A stretch of 37,323 nt of DNA from JAGOTT01 sp964450795 (GTDB lineage: Bacteria > Patescibacteriota > Minisyncoccia > Moranbacterales > UBA1568), in contig CAYVDI010000004.1 of NCBI GenBank assembly GCA_964450795.1, positions 1 to 37,323 of the forward strand, written 5' to 3'. A program made the translations under genes and the position numbers. The number at the start of each line of letters is the position of its first letter. Positions within the stretch are counted from its first letter, which is position 1. The notes beneath the pieces are model-generated. The model saw only the letters and a list, made by a program, of their open reading frames with translations, was not told where the DNA came from and did not search any database. Shown piece by piece: positions 1 through 8,719 of the stretch.

Positions 1-1112
1 CAGACATGAATAAATTCCCGGTCAAGCCGACGGACGACCCGAAGACCATCGGAAATGCCGACATCGTCCTCCTCTGCGTACCGACACCGGTCGACGAGCT
101 CCACAATCCCGACCTCACCCCCGTCCGCGAGGCATCCGTTATGACCGCGAAACACGCCAAGAAAGGCGCGCTCGTCGTCCTCGAATCGACCGTGAATCCC
201 GGCGTCTCCGAGGAGATCATCAAGCCGATCTTCGAATCGCACGGCTTCACGGTGGGGAAAGATATCCACATCGCCCACTGCCCGGAACGCATCAACCCCG
301 GCGACGAGAAGTGGACGGTCAAGAACATCCCCCGCGTCGTCGGATCGTTCGAGAAGAAAGGTCTCGCCCGTGCGGTCGCCTTCTACGAATCCATCGTCGA
401 CGGCGAGATCCGCCCGATGAAGTCCATCCGCGAGGCGGAAGCGGTGAAGATCGTCGAAAACTCCTTCCGTGACATCAACATCGCGTTCGTGAACGAGCTC
501 GCGAAGTCCTTCGACGTGCTCGGCATCGACGTCCGCGACGTGATCCAAGGCGCCGCAACGAAGCCGTTCTCGTTCCTTCCTCACTTCCCCTCCTGCGGTG
601 TCGGCGGACACTGCATCCCGGTCGACCCCTATTACCTCATCGAGCGAGCGAAGCAGTCCGGCTTCGACCACAAGTTCCTCAAGATCGCCCGTGAGATCAA
701 CAACTCCATGCCCGCCTATACGGTCGAGCTCCTTCAGGACGGGCTCAACGAGCTCCGGATGCCGCTCAACGGCACGCGCGTCGGCGTCCTCGGCATCGCA
801 TACAAGGCGAACATCGACGATGTCCGCGAATCCCCGTCCTTCGAAATCCTCAAACACCTCGCCGAACACCGGGCGATCGCGGAAACTTTCGACCCGCACG
901 TCCCGAAGATGTCGAGCGTGAAGAGTCTTCCGGCGCTCCTCAAAAAGTGCGACGCACTCATCCTTGCGACCAATCACCGCGAATTCGTCGACACCATCAC
1001 GCCGGAACTCCTGGAGAAGAACGGCATCAAGGCGATCGTCGACGGAAAGAACTGTCTCGACAAGAACGCCTTCCGGAAATCGAAGGTGTGGTACAAGGGA
1101 ATCGGCAGATAA
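1..1112 (+). CDS. UDP-N-acetylhexosamine dehydrogenase (WecC/WbpA-type), 5'-truncated by window edge
   Basis: This enzyme oxidises a UDP-HexNAc to its uronic acid with NAD in the cytoplasm, supplying acidic sugar for surface polysaccharide. The reading frame is open to the left edge, and the N-terminal GxGxxG Rossmann motif expected in the family is missing, so the ATG at 6 is probably internal. Visible family motifs are CVPTP and ESTVNPGVSEE in the NAD domain, HCPERINPG typical of the WecC/WbpA branch, GGHCIPVDPYYL with the catalytic Cys, and a C-terminal UDP-binding domain with GVLGIAYKANIDDVRESP. The exact HexNAc (Man, Gal or Glc) cannot be read from this. It is the first gene of a co-directional glycan block, and its TAA stop lies in the first unit of a heptad array. 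The family call is secure; the substrate is inferred. Confidence 0.9.
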   Translation, partial: DMNKFPVKPTDDPKTIGNADIVLLCVPTPVDELHNPDLTPVREASVMTAKHAKKGALVVLESTVNPGVSEEIIKPIFESHGFTVGKDIHIAHCPERINPGDEKWTVKNIPRVVGSFEKKGLARAVAFYESIVDGEIRPMKSIREAEAVKIVENSFRDINIAFVNELAKSFDVLGIDVRDVIQGAATKPFSFLPHFPSCGVGGHCIPVDPYYLIERAKQSGFDHKFLKIAREINNSMPAYTVELLQDGLNELRMPLNGTRVGVLGIAYKANIDDVRESPSFEILKHLAEHRAIAETFDPHVPKMSSVKSLPALLKKCDALILATNHREFVDTITPELLEKNGIKAIVDGKNCLDKNAFRKSKVWYKGIGR

Positions 1113-1198
1113 TTGCGAATTGAAGATTTATAATTGCAGATTTTCTCTAAAATCCGTCAATCTACAATCCGAAATCGAAAATCTGAAATTACGATATG
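1108..1198. repeat. Heptad array with inverted arms (GATT/AATC core)
   Basis: Cores recur at exactly 7-nt steps: AATT or GATT at 1111, 1118, 1125, 1132 and 1139. After a short centre, AATC or AATT follows at 1159, 1166, 1173, 1180 and 1187. The right-arm core is the reverse complement of GATT, so the arms can pair imperfectly. The array fills the whole gap between two genes. It contains the upstream stop codon (1110-1112) and reaches the next start codon (1196), leaving no Shine-Dalgarno for that gene. Confidence 0.8.
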
Positions 1199-1432
1199 TT
1201 TCTCCTGCTCCGCCTCGCCATCTGGATCACGGGAGTCGCGACGCTTTCTTTCTTCGGATTGCGGTATTTCGGATATGATATAAACTGGAACTATTGGAAC
1301 GAGCAGAAGGCCGATTGCCAGGAGAAGCTCACGCAGTGCCAGAAGGATCTCCTCAAGACCGGCTACGACGGCGCGAAGGAGACCTGCAGGTGGAACTGCG
1401 TGGATCCGAAATTGATCATAAGAAAACAATAG
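1196..1432 (+). CDS. Small single-pass membrane protein, unknown function
   Basis: A 78-residue protein with one hydrophobic N-terminal segment (about residues 3-24). A short polar tail follows, carrying three Cys at about residues 41, 47 and 64 (DCQEKLTQCQ, ETCRWNC) and one more at about 68. I do not recognise a family. It lies between a sugar-nucleotide dehydrogenase and a GT2, in the same direction, so it may belong to that transcription unit. The ATG is the first in the frame and lies at the end of a heptad array. No Shine-Dalgarno is visible, so either translation is leader-independent or the start is misjudged. The hydrophobic start and consistent codon use support a real gene. Confidence 0.6.
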   Translation: MFLLLRLAIWITGVATLSFFGLRYFGYDINWNYWNEQKADCQEKLTQCQKDLLKTGYDGAKETCRWNCVDPKLIIRKQ

Positions 1433-1467
1433 ACAAAATCTCTTCACTTTTAATATAACGCTCGCCT

Positions 1468-2442
1468 ATGCGCCTCATCGTCAATATTCCTGCCTACAAC
1501 GAGGCGGAGAAAATAGGAGAAACCATCAAACGGGTACCGAGAAATTTCCCCGGAATCGACGAAGTGAAAGTACAGGTCGTCGACGACGGATCGAAGGACG
1601 ACACCGCACGGATCGCCCGCGAAGCCGGAGCGGATTTTGTCATCTCGCATCCGGGAAACCGCGGCATCGGCAAGACCTTCCGTACTTCGGTCGAGACCGC
1701 GCTCGAGAACGGCGCCGAGGTCATGGTAAATATCGATGCGGACGGACAGTTCGACCCGCAGGATATCGAAAAGCTCCTCCGACCCGTACTCGACGGCAAG
1801 GCCGATCTCGTCACCGCCGACCGATTCTCCGATCACAAGGCGGAGAACATCCCTTTCATGAAGGATGTGCTCAACCGACTCGCCGCACGCATCATCGGTT
1901 CGTTCATGAACGCCCCGATTTCCGACCTTACCTGCGGTTTCCGCGCGTACTCGCGGGAAACCCTCCTTCGACTCAACCTTCCCGGCGCCTTCACCTATAC
2001 GCAGGAAGTCATAATCGACGCCTTGGGCAAAGACCTCCGCGTCCTCTGGGTCCCCGTCAAGGTCACCTACTTCGCCGACCGGAAGTCACGCGTCGTAAAA
2101 AGTATCGGGAAATACATCAAGAACAGTTCGAAGATCATCGTGAAGGCCGTGCGCGACGTACGTCCGCTCAAGTTCTTCGGCATTCCGGGACTCACGCTCG
2201 TCATCACATCCCTCCTCGTTTTCGCCTGGTTCCTCGTCCTCTATTTCCAGGACTACAAGATCACGCCGTTCCGCAACTATCTCCTTGCCGCGATCACCCT
2301 CTTCCTCGTCGGACTCCAGCTGTTCGTCTTCGCACTCGTCGCCGACATGATCCGTTCGAACCGGAAACTCATGGAGGATATGCTCTACCAGATACGGAAG
2401 GAGAAATATCGTCGTAGCCGCCGCGAGACGGATATCCAGTAG
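1468..2442 (+). CDS. GT2 glycosyltransferase with C-terminal membrane anchor (DPM1/polyprenyl-phosphate type)
   Basis: Likely transfers a sugar from a nucleotide donor to polyprenyl phosphate at the cytoplasmic face. The 324-residue protein opens with the GT-A fold motif VNIPAYNEAEKIGETI, then VVDDGSKDDT near residue 38 and the metal-binding NIDADGQFDPQD near residue 89. CGFRAYSRE around residue 151 is typical of DPM-like GT2 enzymes. Two hydrophobic segments (about residues 236-255 and 268-292) form a C-terminal anchor, followed by a basic tail. It is followed after 18 nt by a GT4 gene. Family assignment is secure; donor and acceptor are inferred. Confidence 0.88.
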   Translation: MRLIVNIPAYNEAEKIGETIKRVPRNFPGIDEVKVQVVDDGSKDDTARIAREAGADFVISHPGNRGIGKTFRTSVETALENGAEVMVNIDADGQFDPQDIEKLLRPVLDGKADLVTADRFSDHKAENIPFMKDVLNRLAARIIGSFMNAPISDLTCGFRAYSRETLLRLNLPGAFTYTQEVIIDALGKDLRVLWVPVKVTYFADRKSRVVKSIGKYIKNSSKIIVKAVRDVRPLKFFGIPGLTLVITSLLVFAWFLVLYFQDYKITPFRNYLLAAITLFLVGLQLFVFALVADMIRSNRKLMEDMLYQIRKEKYRRSRRETDIQ

Positions 2443-2460
2443 ATTTCAGGAGACAGAAAT

Positions 2461-3540
2461 ATGAAACTCCTCTTCATTTCCCGCGCCTATCCGCCGATTC
2501 TCGGCGGTATCGAGAATCAGAACGCGGCGCTCGGAAAATGGCTCCCGAGGCACGCGGATGTCACAACTATCGCGAACAAACGCGGGAAGAGATTCCTGCC
2601 GATTTTCCTCCCTTATGCGACGTTCGTCTCGCTTATCCTTGCTCCGAGATACGACGTGGTCCTGCTTGGTGATGGCGTGCTTGGATGCGTCGGATGGTTT
2701 CTCAAGTCGATTTATCGGAAAAAACCGATCCTCTCGATCGTTCATGGGCTCGACATGAGCTACGCATCCCCGCTCTACCAGGCGCTCTGGGTCCGCCGGT
2801 TCCTTCCATCGCTCGACGGACTCATCGCGGTCAGTCACGAGACGAAAAAACTCGGAATCGCGCACGGTATCCCGATGGGAAAGTTTTCCGTCGTTCCGAA
2901 CGGCGTCGAGCCTCCGGAAGAGCCGGCTACATTTTCAGGAAAAGACCTCGAGGCGTTTCTCGGCATGCCCGTCTCAGGGAAAAACATCCTCCTCACCGTC
3001 GGCCGACTCGCGAAGCGCAAAGGGGTTGCCTGGTTCGTCCGGAATGTTCTCCCGATCCTTCCTGAAAATACCCTTTACCTCGTCGCCGGATCCGGTCCCG
3101 AAGAGCCCCACATCCTCGAGGCGATCAGCAAAAGCGGCATGGAGGCGCGCACGAGACTTCTCGGAAGGATATCGGATTCCGATCGGCTCATGCTCCTCCG
3201 CACCGCACACCTCTTCATCCAGCCGAACATTCCGGTGAAACATGACATCGAGGGATTCGGCATCGCGCTCATAGAAGCGTCCGCCGAAGGCCTTCCGGTC
3301 GTCGCATCGCGCCTCGAAGGGCTTCAGGAGGCGATCGCGGACGGACAAAACGGCCTCCTCGCCGAACCGGAGGATCCGCAATCGTTCAAGGAAGCCATCA
3401 CGAAGCTTCTCTCCGACGAGGACGAACGGAGGCGATTCGGAGAACGGGCGCGGACGTTCACGCGGGAACATTACCACTGGGAAAAGATATCGGCCCAATA
3501 TATGGAAATTCTTTCGGATTTTGTGAAAAATCCGCGATAG
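2461..3540 (+). CDS. GT4 family glycosyltransferase
   Basis: A cytoplasmic or membrane-associated retaining glycosyltransferase (GT-B fold) of 359 residues, the usual family length. The N-terminal domain has SRAYPPILGGIENQ, the glycine-rich acceptor loop seen in many GT4 enzymes. VPNGVEPP lies near the hinge. TVGRLAKRKG begins the C-terminal donor domain, and EGFGIALIEASAEGLPVVAS contains the E-x7-E signature. A good Shine-Dalgarno (AGGAG) sits 8 nt before the ATG. It follows the GT2 gene by 18 nt and precedes a large membrane protein by 27 nt, consistent with an operon. The sugar substrate is not determinable. Confidence 0.9.
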   Translation: MKLLFISRAYPPILGGIENQNAALGKWLPRHADVTTIANKRGKRFLPIFLPYATFVSLILAPRYDVVLLGDGVLGCVGWFLKSIYRKKPILSIVHGLDMSYASPLYQALWVRRFLPSLDGLIAVSHETKKLGIAHGIPMGKFSVVPNGVEPPEEPATFSGKDLEAFLGMPVSGKNILLTVGRLAKRKGVAWFVRNVLPILPENTLYLVAGSGPEEPHILEAISKSGMEARTRLLGRISDSDRLMLLRTAHLFIQPNIPVKHDIEGFGIALIEASAEGLPVVASRLEGLQEAIADGQNGLLAEPEDPQSFKEAITKLLSDEDERRRFGERARTFTREHYHWEKISAQYMEILSDFVKNPR

Positions 3541-3567
3541 CCGCATTAAGATCCGAACCAGACACCG

Positions 3568-5678
3568 ATGCTTCTCCTTTTCTCCATTTCCCTCTTCTTT
3601 CTTTCCGGCTGGCTCGTCCTCCGGTCGGTTTTCGGGAAACACTCCCCCTTGTCCTTCTTTGAAACGGCGCTTTTTTCTTTCGTTCTCGGTGTCACGGTAC
3701 TCGATTTCTCCCTGATCTGGCTCGGAAAACACGACGTCCGCTTCTCGGCCCTGGCAACCCTTTCCGCCTTCCTCGCGATTCCCGTCCTCCTCGCTTCCGT
3801 CCGCTTCGCCCATGAACGATTCGGAACGGCAGGGAAAAAATCCGAAGTGCCCTATTCGAGGAGAGGAACGGCATTCTCTCCCTCGAAGACCGAGGGTCTG
3901 GCATTTCTCGCCATCGTCGTCCTCACGATATTCCTGAGGACATTCTTCCTCTCGGACGCCGGGCTCCCGACGTCGACCGATCTCGGTCATCACATGTACT
4001 GGTCGAAAATCATCGCGGATACCGGAGCGCTTCCGGAGTACGCGAAACGGGAAATCGTCGCCTCGGACGGACGCTCGTCGCTCTCGGATCCGCAGCCGAT
4101 ATCCGANNNNNNNNNNNNNNNNNNNNNNNNNNNNNNNNNNNNNNNNNNNNNNNNNNNNNNNNNNNNNNNNNNNNNNNNNNNNNNNNNNNNNNNNNNNNNN
4201 NNNNNNAAATCGTCGCCTCGGACGGACGCTCGTCGCTCTCGGATCCGCAGCCGATATCCGACTTCATCATCGGGGAGCATCTCCCGTTCGCCGCGCTCTC
4301 GATCCTCTCCGGAGTCTCGTTCTTCTCCGCATTCCCGATCAGCGTGCTCTTTCTGGTGAATCTCCTTTCGCTCATCGCGCTCATGGCACTCGCGATCCGT
4401 CTTTCCGAAAACATCCTCTCCGAGAAATCAGGCTTCACTCCCTTCGGAGTCGGGCTCTCCGTTCTTCTTCTTGCCGGGCCGCTCTTCGCCTTTTCCTCAC
4501 CAGAAGCGAAGTTCGTCTCCGGTGGTGTGGTCGGGAACCTGCTTGGAGACCTCTTCATTCCGCTCATCCTCCTCGCATCCTTCCGATCCCTCCGGGACAA
4601 GGATCCGAGATTCCTCGGCATCGGGATCTTCCTTTCCTTCGGCCTTGCCTACACGCATCATCTTTCTTCGCTCGTTCTCGCCTTCATCCTCGCCGGAATC
4701 GCGCTCTCTCTCGCCATTCTCTTCAGACGGGAAATCATCCCACTCGGAAAACGGATCGGGAAGCTCTTTCTCTCTCCCTATCCCGCGGGAGCACTTCTTT
4801 TCGCGATTTTCTTCTTCCTTCAGGTCGCCATGCCGACCTATATCGAAACGAATGCCGCTAGCACCGCCCTCGGGGCGCCTTCGAAGGCGACAAGAACGGG
4901 ACTCTCCTTTTTTCAGGCATCCGACTCGGTCGGAACCTCCAGAATCGCGGTCGGACTCGCCGCTCTGCTCATCGCGCTCTCTCTCCGCGGCGTTCGGAAC
5001 TCGTCCGCATACGCGTTCGTCCTCGGTTGGACCGGTTCCCTGCTGGTCATGACACTCTATCCCCACCTTCTCCTTCTCGACATCCCCTCCAATCGGATCG
5101 GGTCGTATCTTTCCTTCCCCGTCGCGCTCCTTTCAGGAATTTTCGTCTCCACCCTGCCGTCCATTCTCCGCTCATCGGATACCAGGAAACCGGCATCATT
5201 CCTTCCGGGTCGTTTCTTCTTTTTCCTGATTCTCCTCGTCTTCGCGTTCGTCACCTGGAACGGATTGGCCGACAATCGCGCGTCGCTTCCCGAAACCGGG
5301 AAAGCCCAGTCGGCAGTCGAAATATTCAACGCATCCTCATATCTCGCGGAACGCGCCACCGATACCGATCTTTTCCTCAAGGATCACAACTATCTCCCCG
5401 CCGATTCATGGATGAAACTGTTCTTCATGCGGGACTACAATTATCCCCTCTCGCGCGGCTTCTTCAAACGCTATGAGGACGAGACGAAACCGCGGGAACA
5501 GTGCACGCTTCTCATGATATCGACGCCGAATCTCCCGGAAGGAAAAGCCTGCTACGACGACCTCCGCGTGAATCTCGTTGCCGTAAACCCGTCCTACGAT
5601 GCCACGCAGTTCGAAAAATCGTCATCGTTCTCGCGTATCTACGCAAGCGATCTGATACACATCTATGAACGGAAATAA
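3568..5678 (+). CDS. Large GT-C-like polytopic membrane protein, interrupted by an assembly gap
   Basis: The sequence contains 100 N at 4107-4206 with an exact 55-bp duplication on both sides. The left part (from 3568) and the right part (ending 5678) lie in different frames as given. Removing 155 nt (the N run plus one copy) puts them in the same frame, giving 651 residues. The duplicated segment encodes the same peptide (IVASDGRSSLSDPQPIS) on both sides, so the gene is probably intact. It has about 10-12 hydrophobic segments. A polar first large loop carries STDLGHHMYWSKI, where an acidic residue could serve as in GT-C enzymes. The C-terminus is a soluble domain from about DNRASLPETG. It is probably a lipid-linked sugar transferase or related membrane enzyme. 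Its 3' end overlaps the next gene by 14 nt. Confidence 0.75.
4052..4106 (+). repeat. 55-bp direct duplicate, left copy (gap artefact)
   Basis: Identical over 55 bp to 4207-4261 and ending exactly at the N run. The length matches a common de Bruijn k-mer size, so this is read as two contig ends sharing an overlap that was not merged, not as a biological repeat. Confidence 0.9.
4107..4206. other. Scaffold gap of exactly 100 N
   Basis: One hundred N of unknown content, inside a coding region. The identical 55-bp ends and the restored frame on collapse suggest that no sequence is missing here. Confidence 0.97.
4207..4261 (+). repeat. 55-bp direct duplicate, right copy (gap artefact)
   Basis: Second copy of the 4052-4106 sequence, beginning directly after the N run. 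Removing this copy plus the 100 N joins the two halves of the 3568-5678 gene in frame. Confidence 0.9.
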
Positions 5679-6120
5679 ACGGAAAAATATCAAATTTCAG
5701 GCACGCGCCGCGGCTCTGGTACGGGCGTTTCGAAGCGCCGTATCGTTCCTTCGGGCGAACATCCTCACCGAAGCCGGCATTCTCGCGACATTCTTCGTGC
5801 TTTTCGCAAGCAGTATCCTCTTTCTCGACATGAAAATCGGACGAGATCTGGATCCGGATATCGGGAAGAACTGGTGGGCGGTCTCCTTCGAAGATCGGGA
5901 TCCGTGGTCCGTCGCGTTCTCCATCGAAAATCATTCGGACAGAGACGGTTTTTCCTATTCCGTTTCCCGCAACAAGATCGTTCTCGATGCCGGAACCGTC
6001 TCCATCGGAAAAGGCGAACGGAAGATCATCGCTCCGAAAGAAGACGGCGGCATCGGTCGGACGACCATCACCGTCGAATCCGACGACGGCTCGAAAAAAT
6101 CCATCTACCGCGAACGATAG
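5665..6120 (+). CDS. Membrane-anchored protein with extracytoplasmic domain, unknown function
   Basis: A 151-residue protein: a basic N-terminus of about 33 residues, one hydrophobic segment (about residues 36-55), then a soluble domain of about 95 residues. That domain contains SFEDRDPWSVAFSIENHSD and alternating hydrophobic residues suggestive of a beta-sandwich. I do not recognise the family, though this pattern recalls the soluble domain of DUF1616-type proteins. The start overlaps the end of the preceding GT-C-like gene by 14 nt in another frame, implying translational coupling and perhaps a physical partnership. A hairpin terminator follows immediately. Confidence 0.65.
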   Translation: MNGNKRKNIKFQARAAALVRAFRSAVSFLRANILTEAGILATFFVLFASSILFLDMKIGRDLDPDIGKNWWAVSFEDRDPWSVAFSIENHSDRDGFSYSVSRNKIVLDAGTVSIGKGERKIIAPKEDGGIGRTTITVESDDGSKKSIYRER

Positions 6121-6156
6121 AAAAAGAAAAAACGCCCGACATGAGTCAGGGCGTTT
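6121..6156. terminator. Bidirectional rho-independent terminator between convergent genes
   Basis: AAACGCCC (6130-6137) pairs with GGGCGTTT (6149-6156) and GAC with GTC, leaving an ATGA loop and one bulged A. The A-rich run at 6121-6132 gives a strong U-tract on the minus strand. The plus-strand tail is only TTT, so it probably works best for the minus-strand gene. Confidence 0.8.
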
Positions 6157-6171
6157 CGGTACCGATCCGGA

Positions 6172-6576
6172 TCAGAACTGTCCGTATTGCTTACGGATTT
6201 GTTCGAGATAATCGGCGAACGCATCCCGCTTGATTTCGAGAAGGATCTTTACTTCCTCCTTCTTCTCATCCCACATCCCGACGTAAACGAAATAGCTCGA
6301 AACGAGCGAGAATACGAGAAAGACCCAGAAGATCCCAAAACAGGCGAAAAGCGAGAGCGAGAGCGAGTGTCCGTCGAACAGATCCGTCCGAAGACTGATA
6401 TACGCGACGATCATCACCACCCAGAAGCATCCCCGAAGGAAAAGCCGGATGAGCTGCTCTATCGGGGCGGGCGTACTGATCCCAACGATAAGCGCACGAT
6501 GATTTTTTCTCGCCTCGCGAAGAAAGAACCAGATGATCATGAATGTTTCAGAAAACCCGAGCAGACTCCATTCCAT
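6172..6576 (-). CDS. Small integral membrane protein, unknown function
   Basis: A 134-residue protein with about three hydrophobic segments (about residues 5-19, 47-61 and 74-97). A charged C-terminal helix (WDEKKEEVKILLEIKRDAFADYLEQIRKQ) looks amphipathic or coiled-coil. No family is recognised. The ATG at 6576 is supported by a clear Shine-Dalgarno (GAGGAG) 7-8 nt upstream. The gene stands alone on the minus strand between two + strand glycosyltransferase blocks and ends at a strong minus-strand terminator. Codon use resembles its neighbours. Confidence 0.65.
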   Translation of the reverse strand: MEWSLLGFSETFMIIWFFLREARKNHRALIVGISTPAPIEQLIRLFLRGCFWVVMIVAYISLRTDLFDGHSLSLSLFACFGIFWVFLVFSLVSSYFVYVGMWDEKKEEVKILLEIKRDAFADYLEQIRKQYGQF

Positions 6577-6713
6577 TCTTACTTCTCCTCTGTATATTTT
6601 CGGAAACTCCCCAACCGGGAAGAAATGAGCTACAATACACGAGCGGAATTCCGGGAGCGTTCATCCTTTCAAAGAACCGGGCAATAGAGCCATTTACCCA
6701 TAAAGTCACACAT

Positions 6714-7835
6714 ATGTCAATGCGCAACGTCCTCCTCGCCACCCGTCCGCTCGTACCCCCATGGGACGAGGCATCGAAAAATTTCGCCTATTTTCTGGCG
6801 AAATCGATCCACGGATCCAAGCTCACCGTACTCTCCACGAAAGAGAAACTGTTCGAACTTCCGGACACGGTCACGCAGGTTCCCGTTTATCCGTCCGCAC
6901 ATCTCGGATTCGGCGCGAAGCTCTCCCTCCTCCGGTATCTCCGCGACCGACGCGACGATTTCGATATCACGCACTATCTTTTCACCCCGGCAAAACGGAA
7001 TGCGCTCATCATCAAGAACCTTGCTCGCCCGACGAAAGGGAAAACCATCCAGACCGTCGCGACGCTCCGCGAGGACCTCTATTCGCCGGACGAACTGAAG
7101 AAGCTTCTTTTCGCCGATGCCATCGTCGTGTATACGGACCGATCGAAAAATCGCCTCACCGAACTCGGATTCACGAACGTGCGACGCATCTATCCCGGCA
7201 TCGACCTCACACTCTACCGCCCGAAGGAAAAGGACCGAGCCCTTCTCGAGGAGTTCCATTTTACCGATCAGGATTTCATCGTCGTCTATCCCGGCGAATA
7301 CTCGCGACTCGGCGCAACCGATATGCTTGTCGAGTCCCTGCTCTATCACTTCAACAAGCACCCCGAATCGAACCTCCGCTTCATCTTCGCCTGTCGCGTG
7401 AAGAACGATGCCGACGCGAAGAAGAAAGCCGAGGTCGTCGCGGCACTCGATGCGGCCGACCTGCTTCCGAAAGTTGCTTTCACCGATACGATATTCGACA
7501 TGCCCGCGCTCTACAATCTCGCCGATGTCATCGCTTTCCCCGTCATGGATATGAAGGGGAAGTTTGACGTGCCGCTTGTCATCATCGAAGCGTACGCCTG
7601 CGGAAAACCGGTCATCCTCTCGGACCTCCCATCCTTCGCCGAGTTTTCGAACAAGGATATCTCGGTTACGGTGAAACGAGGCTCGAACGAGGAATTCATG
7701 AAAGCGGTCACCACGCTTCAGGCGGATCCGGAACGACGTGCGACGCTCGGAAAAAACGCGCGTTCCTTTGCGGAAAAACTCTTCGATCTTCGTGAAACCG
7801 CGGACCAGTACGACGAACTTTACCGGTCGATTTGA
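6714..7835 (+). CDS. GT4-like glycosyltransferase
   Basis: A GT-B-fold glycosyltransferase of 373 residues. RIYPGIDLTLYRP marks the hinge, VYPGEYSRLGATDML the donor-domain entry, and GKFDVPLVIIEAYACGKPVILSDLPSFAE the nucleotide-binding signature. The second Glu of E-x7-E is present, but the first position is Lys or Phe, a variant common in this subgroup (KxDVPLVxLEA). The open frame extends upstream to 6543, but that part overlaps the divergent gene's start and has no family similarity. The ATG at 6714 (MSMRNVLLATRPL) begins the first beta strand, so I chose it. A terminator follows at 7852-7887. Confidence 0.85.
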   Translation: MSMRNVLLATRPLVPPWDEASKNFAYFLAKSIHGSKLTVLSTKEKLFELPDTVTQVPVYPSAHLGFGAKLSLLRYLRDRRDDFDITHYLFTPAKRNALIIKNLARPTKGKTIQTVATLREDLYSPDELKKLLFADAIVVYTDRSKNRLTELGFTNVRRIYPGIDLTLYRPKEKDRALLEEFHFTDQDFIVVYPGEYSRLGATDMLVESLLYHFNKHPESNLRFIFACRVKNDADAKKKAEVVAALDAADLLPKVAFTDTIFDMPALYNLADVIAFPVMDMKGKFDVPLVIIEAYACGKPVILSDLPSFAEFSNKDISVTVKRGSNEEFMKAVTTLQADPERRATLGKNARSFAEKLFDLRETADQYDELYRSI

Positions 7836-7851
7836 AACGTCTGAAAAGGCG

Positions 7852-7887
7852 AAAGGCCGCCTGCCACGGAGCTGGACGGCTTTTTTT
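7852..7887. terminator. Terminator between convergent GT4 and znuB
   Basis: An imperfect hairpin with AAAGgCCG at 7852-7859 pairing with CGGCTTT at 7877-7883 through a bulge, followed by a seven-T run (7881-7887) on the plus strand. On the minus strand the exit side is CTTTCGCCTTTTC, weaker but usable for znuB. Confidence 0.65.
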
Positions 7888-7896
7888 GACGCGGGT

Positions 7897-8709
7897 CTAT
7901 CGTCGGATGATCTTCCGGACAAAGAATGCCGACCCGAAGAGTACGCCGGCAGAGAGGACGATCGTCCCGCCTGACGGAAGATCGAAGAGATACGACAGGA
8001 CAAACCCGGAAAGAAATGACGCCACCGAGAAACAGACGGCTATGAGCGCGGTACTTCGGAATCCCTTTCCGAACTGAAGCGCCGACAAGACCGGAATCAC
8101 CATAAGCGCGCCCAAAAGGAGCACGCCGACGATCTGAAGCGATGCCGCGGCGGTCAAGGCGGCCACTCCGATGAACGCTCCGTTCACCCAATCGACCTGG
8201 ATCCCGGACACCTTCGCCAGATCCTCATCAAGCGAGAGAAGGAAAAGCGGCCGATAGAATCGGAGAAAGAACAGCCCGGAAACCGCGACAATTCCGGCGA
8301 GGAAGAGAAGCTCCGTCCCGGACACCGTCGCGAGACTCCCGAAGAGATAACTCATGAGATTCACATTCGGGACGCCGGACAGGGAGACTATCACCACTGC
8401 CGCCGCGAGCGAGACGGAAAGGAACAGCGCAAGCACCGCTTCCGTCATGACGCGACCCGACGCCCGAACCCGATCGATGCCGAACGCCGCGAGAAGCGAG
8501 ACGACCACCGCGCCGAGCGCCGGCGAGACCCCGAACACGATGGAGCCCGCGACGCCGAGCAAGGAAACATGCGCAAGCGTATCCGCAAGGAATGAGAGGC
8601 GACGAACGACGAGAAAGATGCCGACCATCGGAGCCAGCAGCGACATGAACAGTCCCGCGAGAAACGCCCGGAGAAGAAAATCGTATTGGAATATATCCTG
8701 GATGACCAT
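7897..8709 (-). CDS. znuB: Zinc/manganese ABC transporter permease
   Basis: The membrane channel of a metal-uptake ABC transporter of the ABC-3 (ZnuB/TroC) family, 270 residues with about eight hydrophobic segments. Family features are RRLSFLADTLAHVSLLGVA near residue 35, the conserved helix-breaking start of the core, and a late QIVGVLLLGALMVIPVL segment. The frame extends upstream to 8808 with a charged, unlikely leader. The ATG at 8709 (MVIQDIFQYDFLLRAF) gives the normal family N-terminus and starts 10 nt after the ATPase gene stops. It is the last gene of the zur-znuA-znuC-znuB operon. Zinc is favoured over Mn or Fe by the adjacent Fur-family gene and operator, not by this sequence alone. 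Confidence 0.88.
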   Translation of the reverse strand: MVIQDIFQYDFLLRAFLAGLFMSLLAPMVGIFLVVRRLSFLADTLAHVSLLGVAGSIVFGVSPALGAVVVSLLAAFGIDRVRASGRVMTEAVLALFLSVSLAAAVVIVSLSGVPNVNLMSYLFGSLATVSGTELLFLAGIVAVSGLFFLRFYRPLFLLSLDEDLAKVSGIQVDWVNGAFIGVAALTAAASLQIVGVLLLGALMVIPVLSALQFGKGFRSTALIAVCFSVASFLSGFVLSYLFDLPSGGTIVLSAGVLFGSAFFVRKIIRR

Positions 8710-8719
8710 ACTGATCCGA

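Noticed and set aside
2974..3993. 339-codon open frame on the minus strand across the GT4 and next gene
   Set aside because: Highly charged with no domain pattern, and it lies opposite a well-supported GT4; a shadow of GC-rich coding sequence.
3568..4359. Frameshifted or broken membrane-protein gene
   Set aside because: The break is explained by the N run and duplicated 55 bp; the frame is restored on collapse.
6717..8003. 428-codon open frame on the minus strand
   Set aside because: Opposite the GT4 at 6714-7835, Arg/Glu-rich, no recognisable motif.
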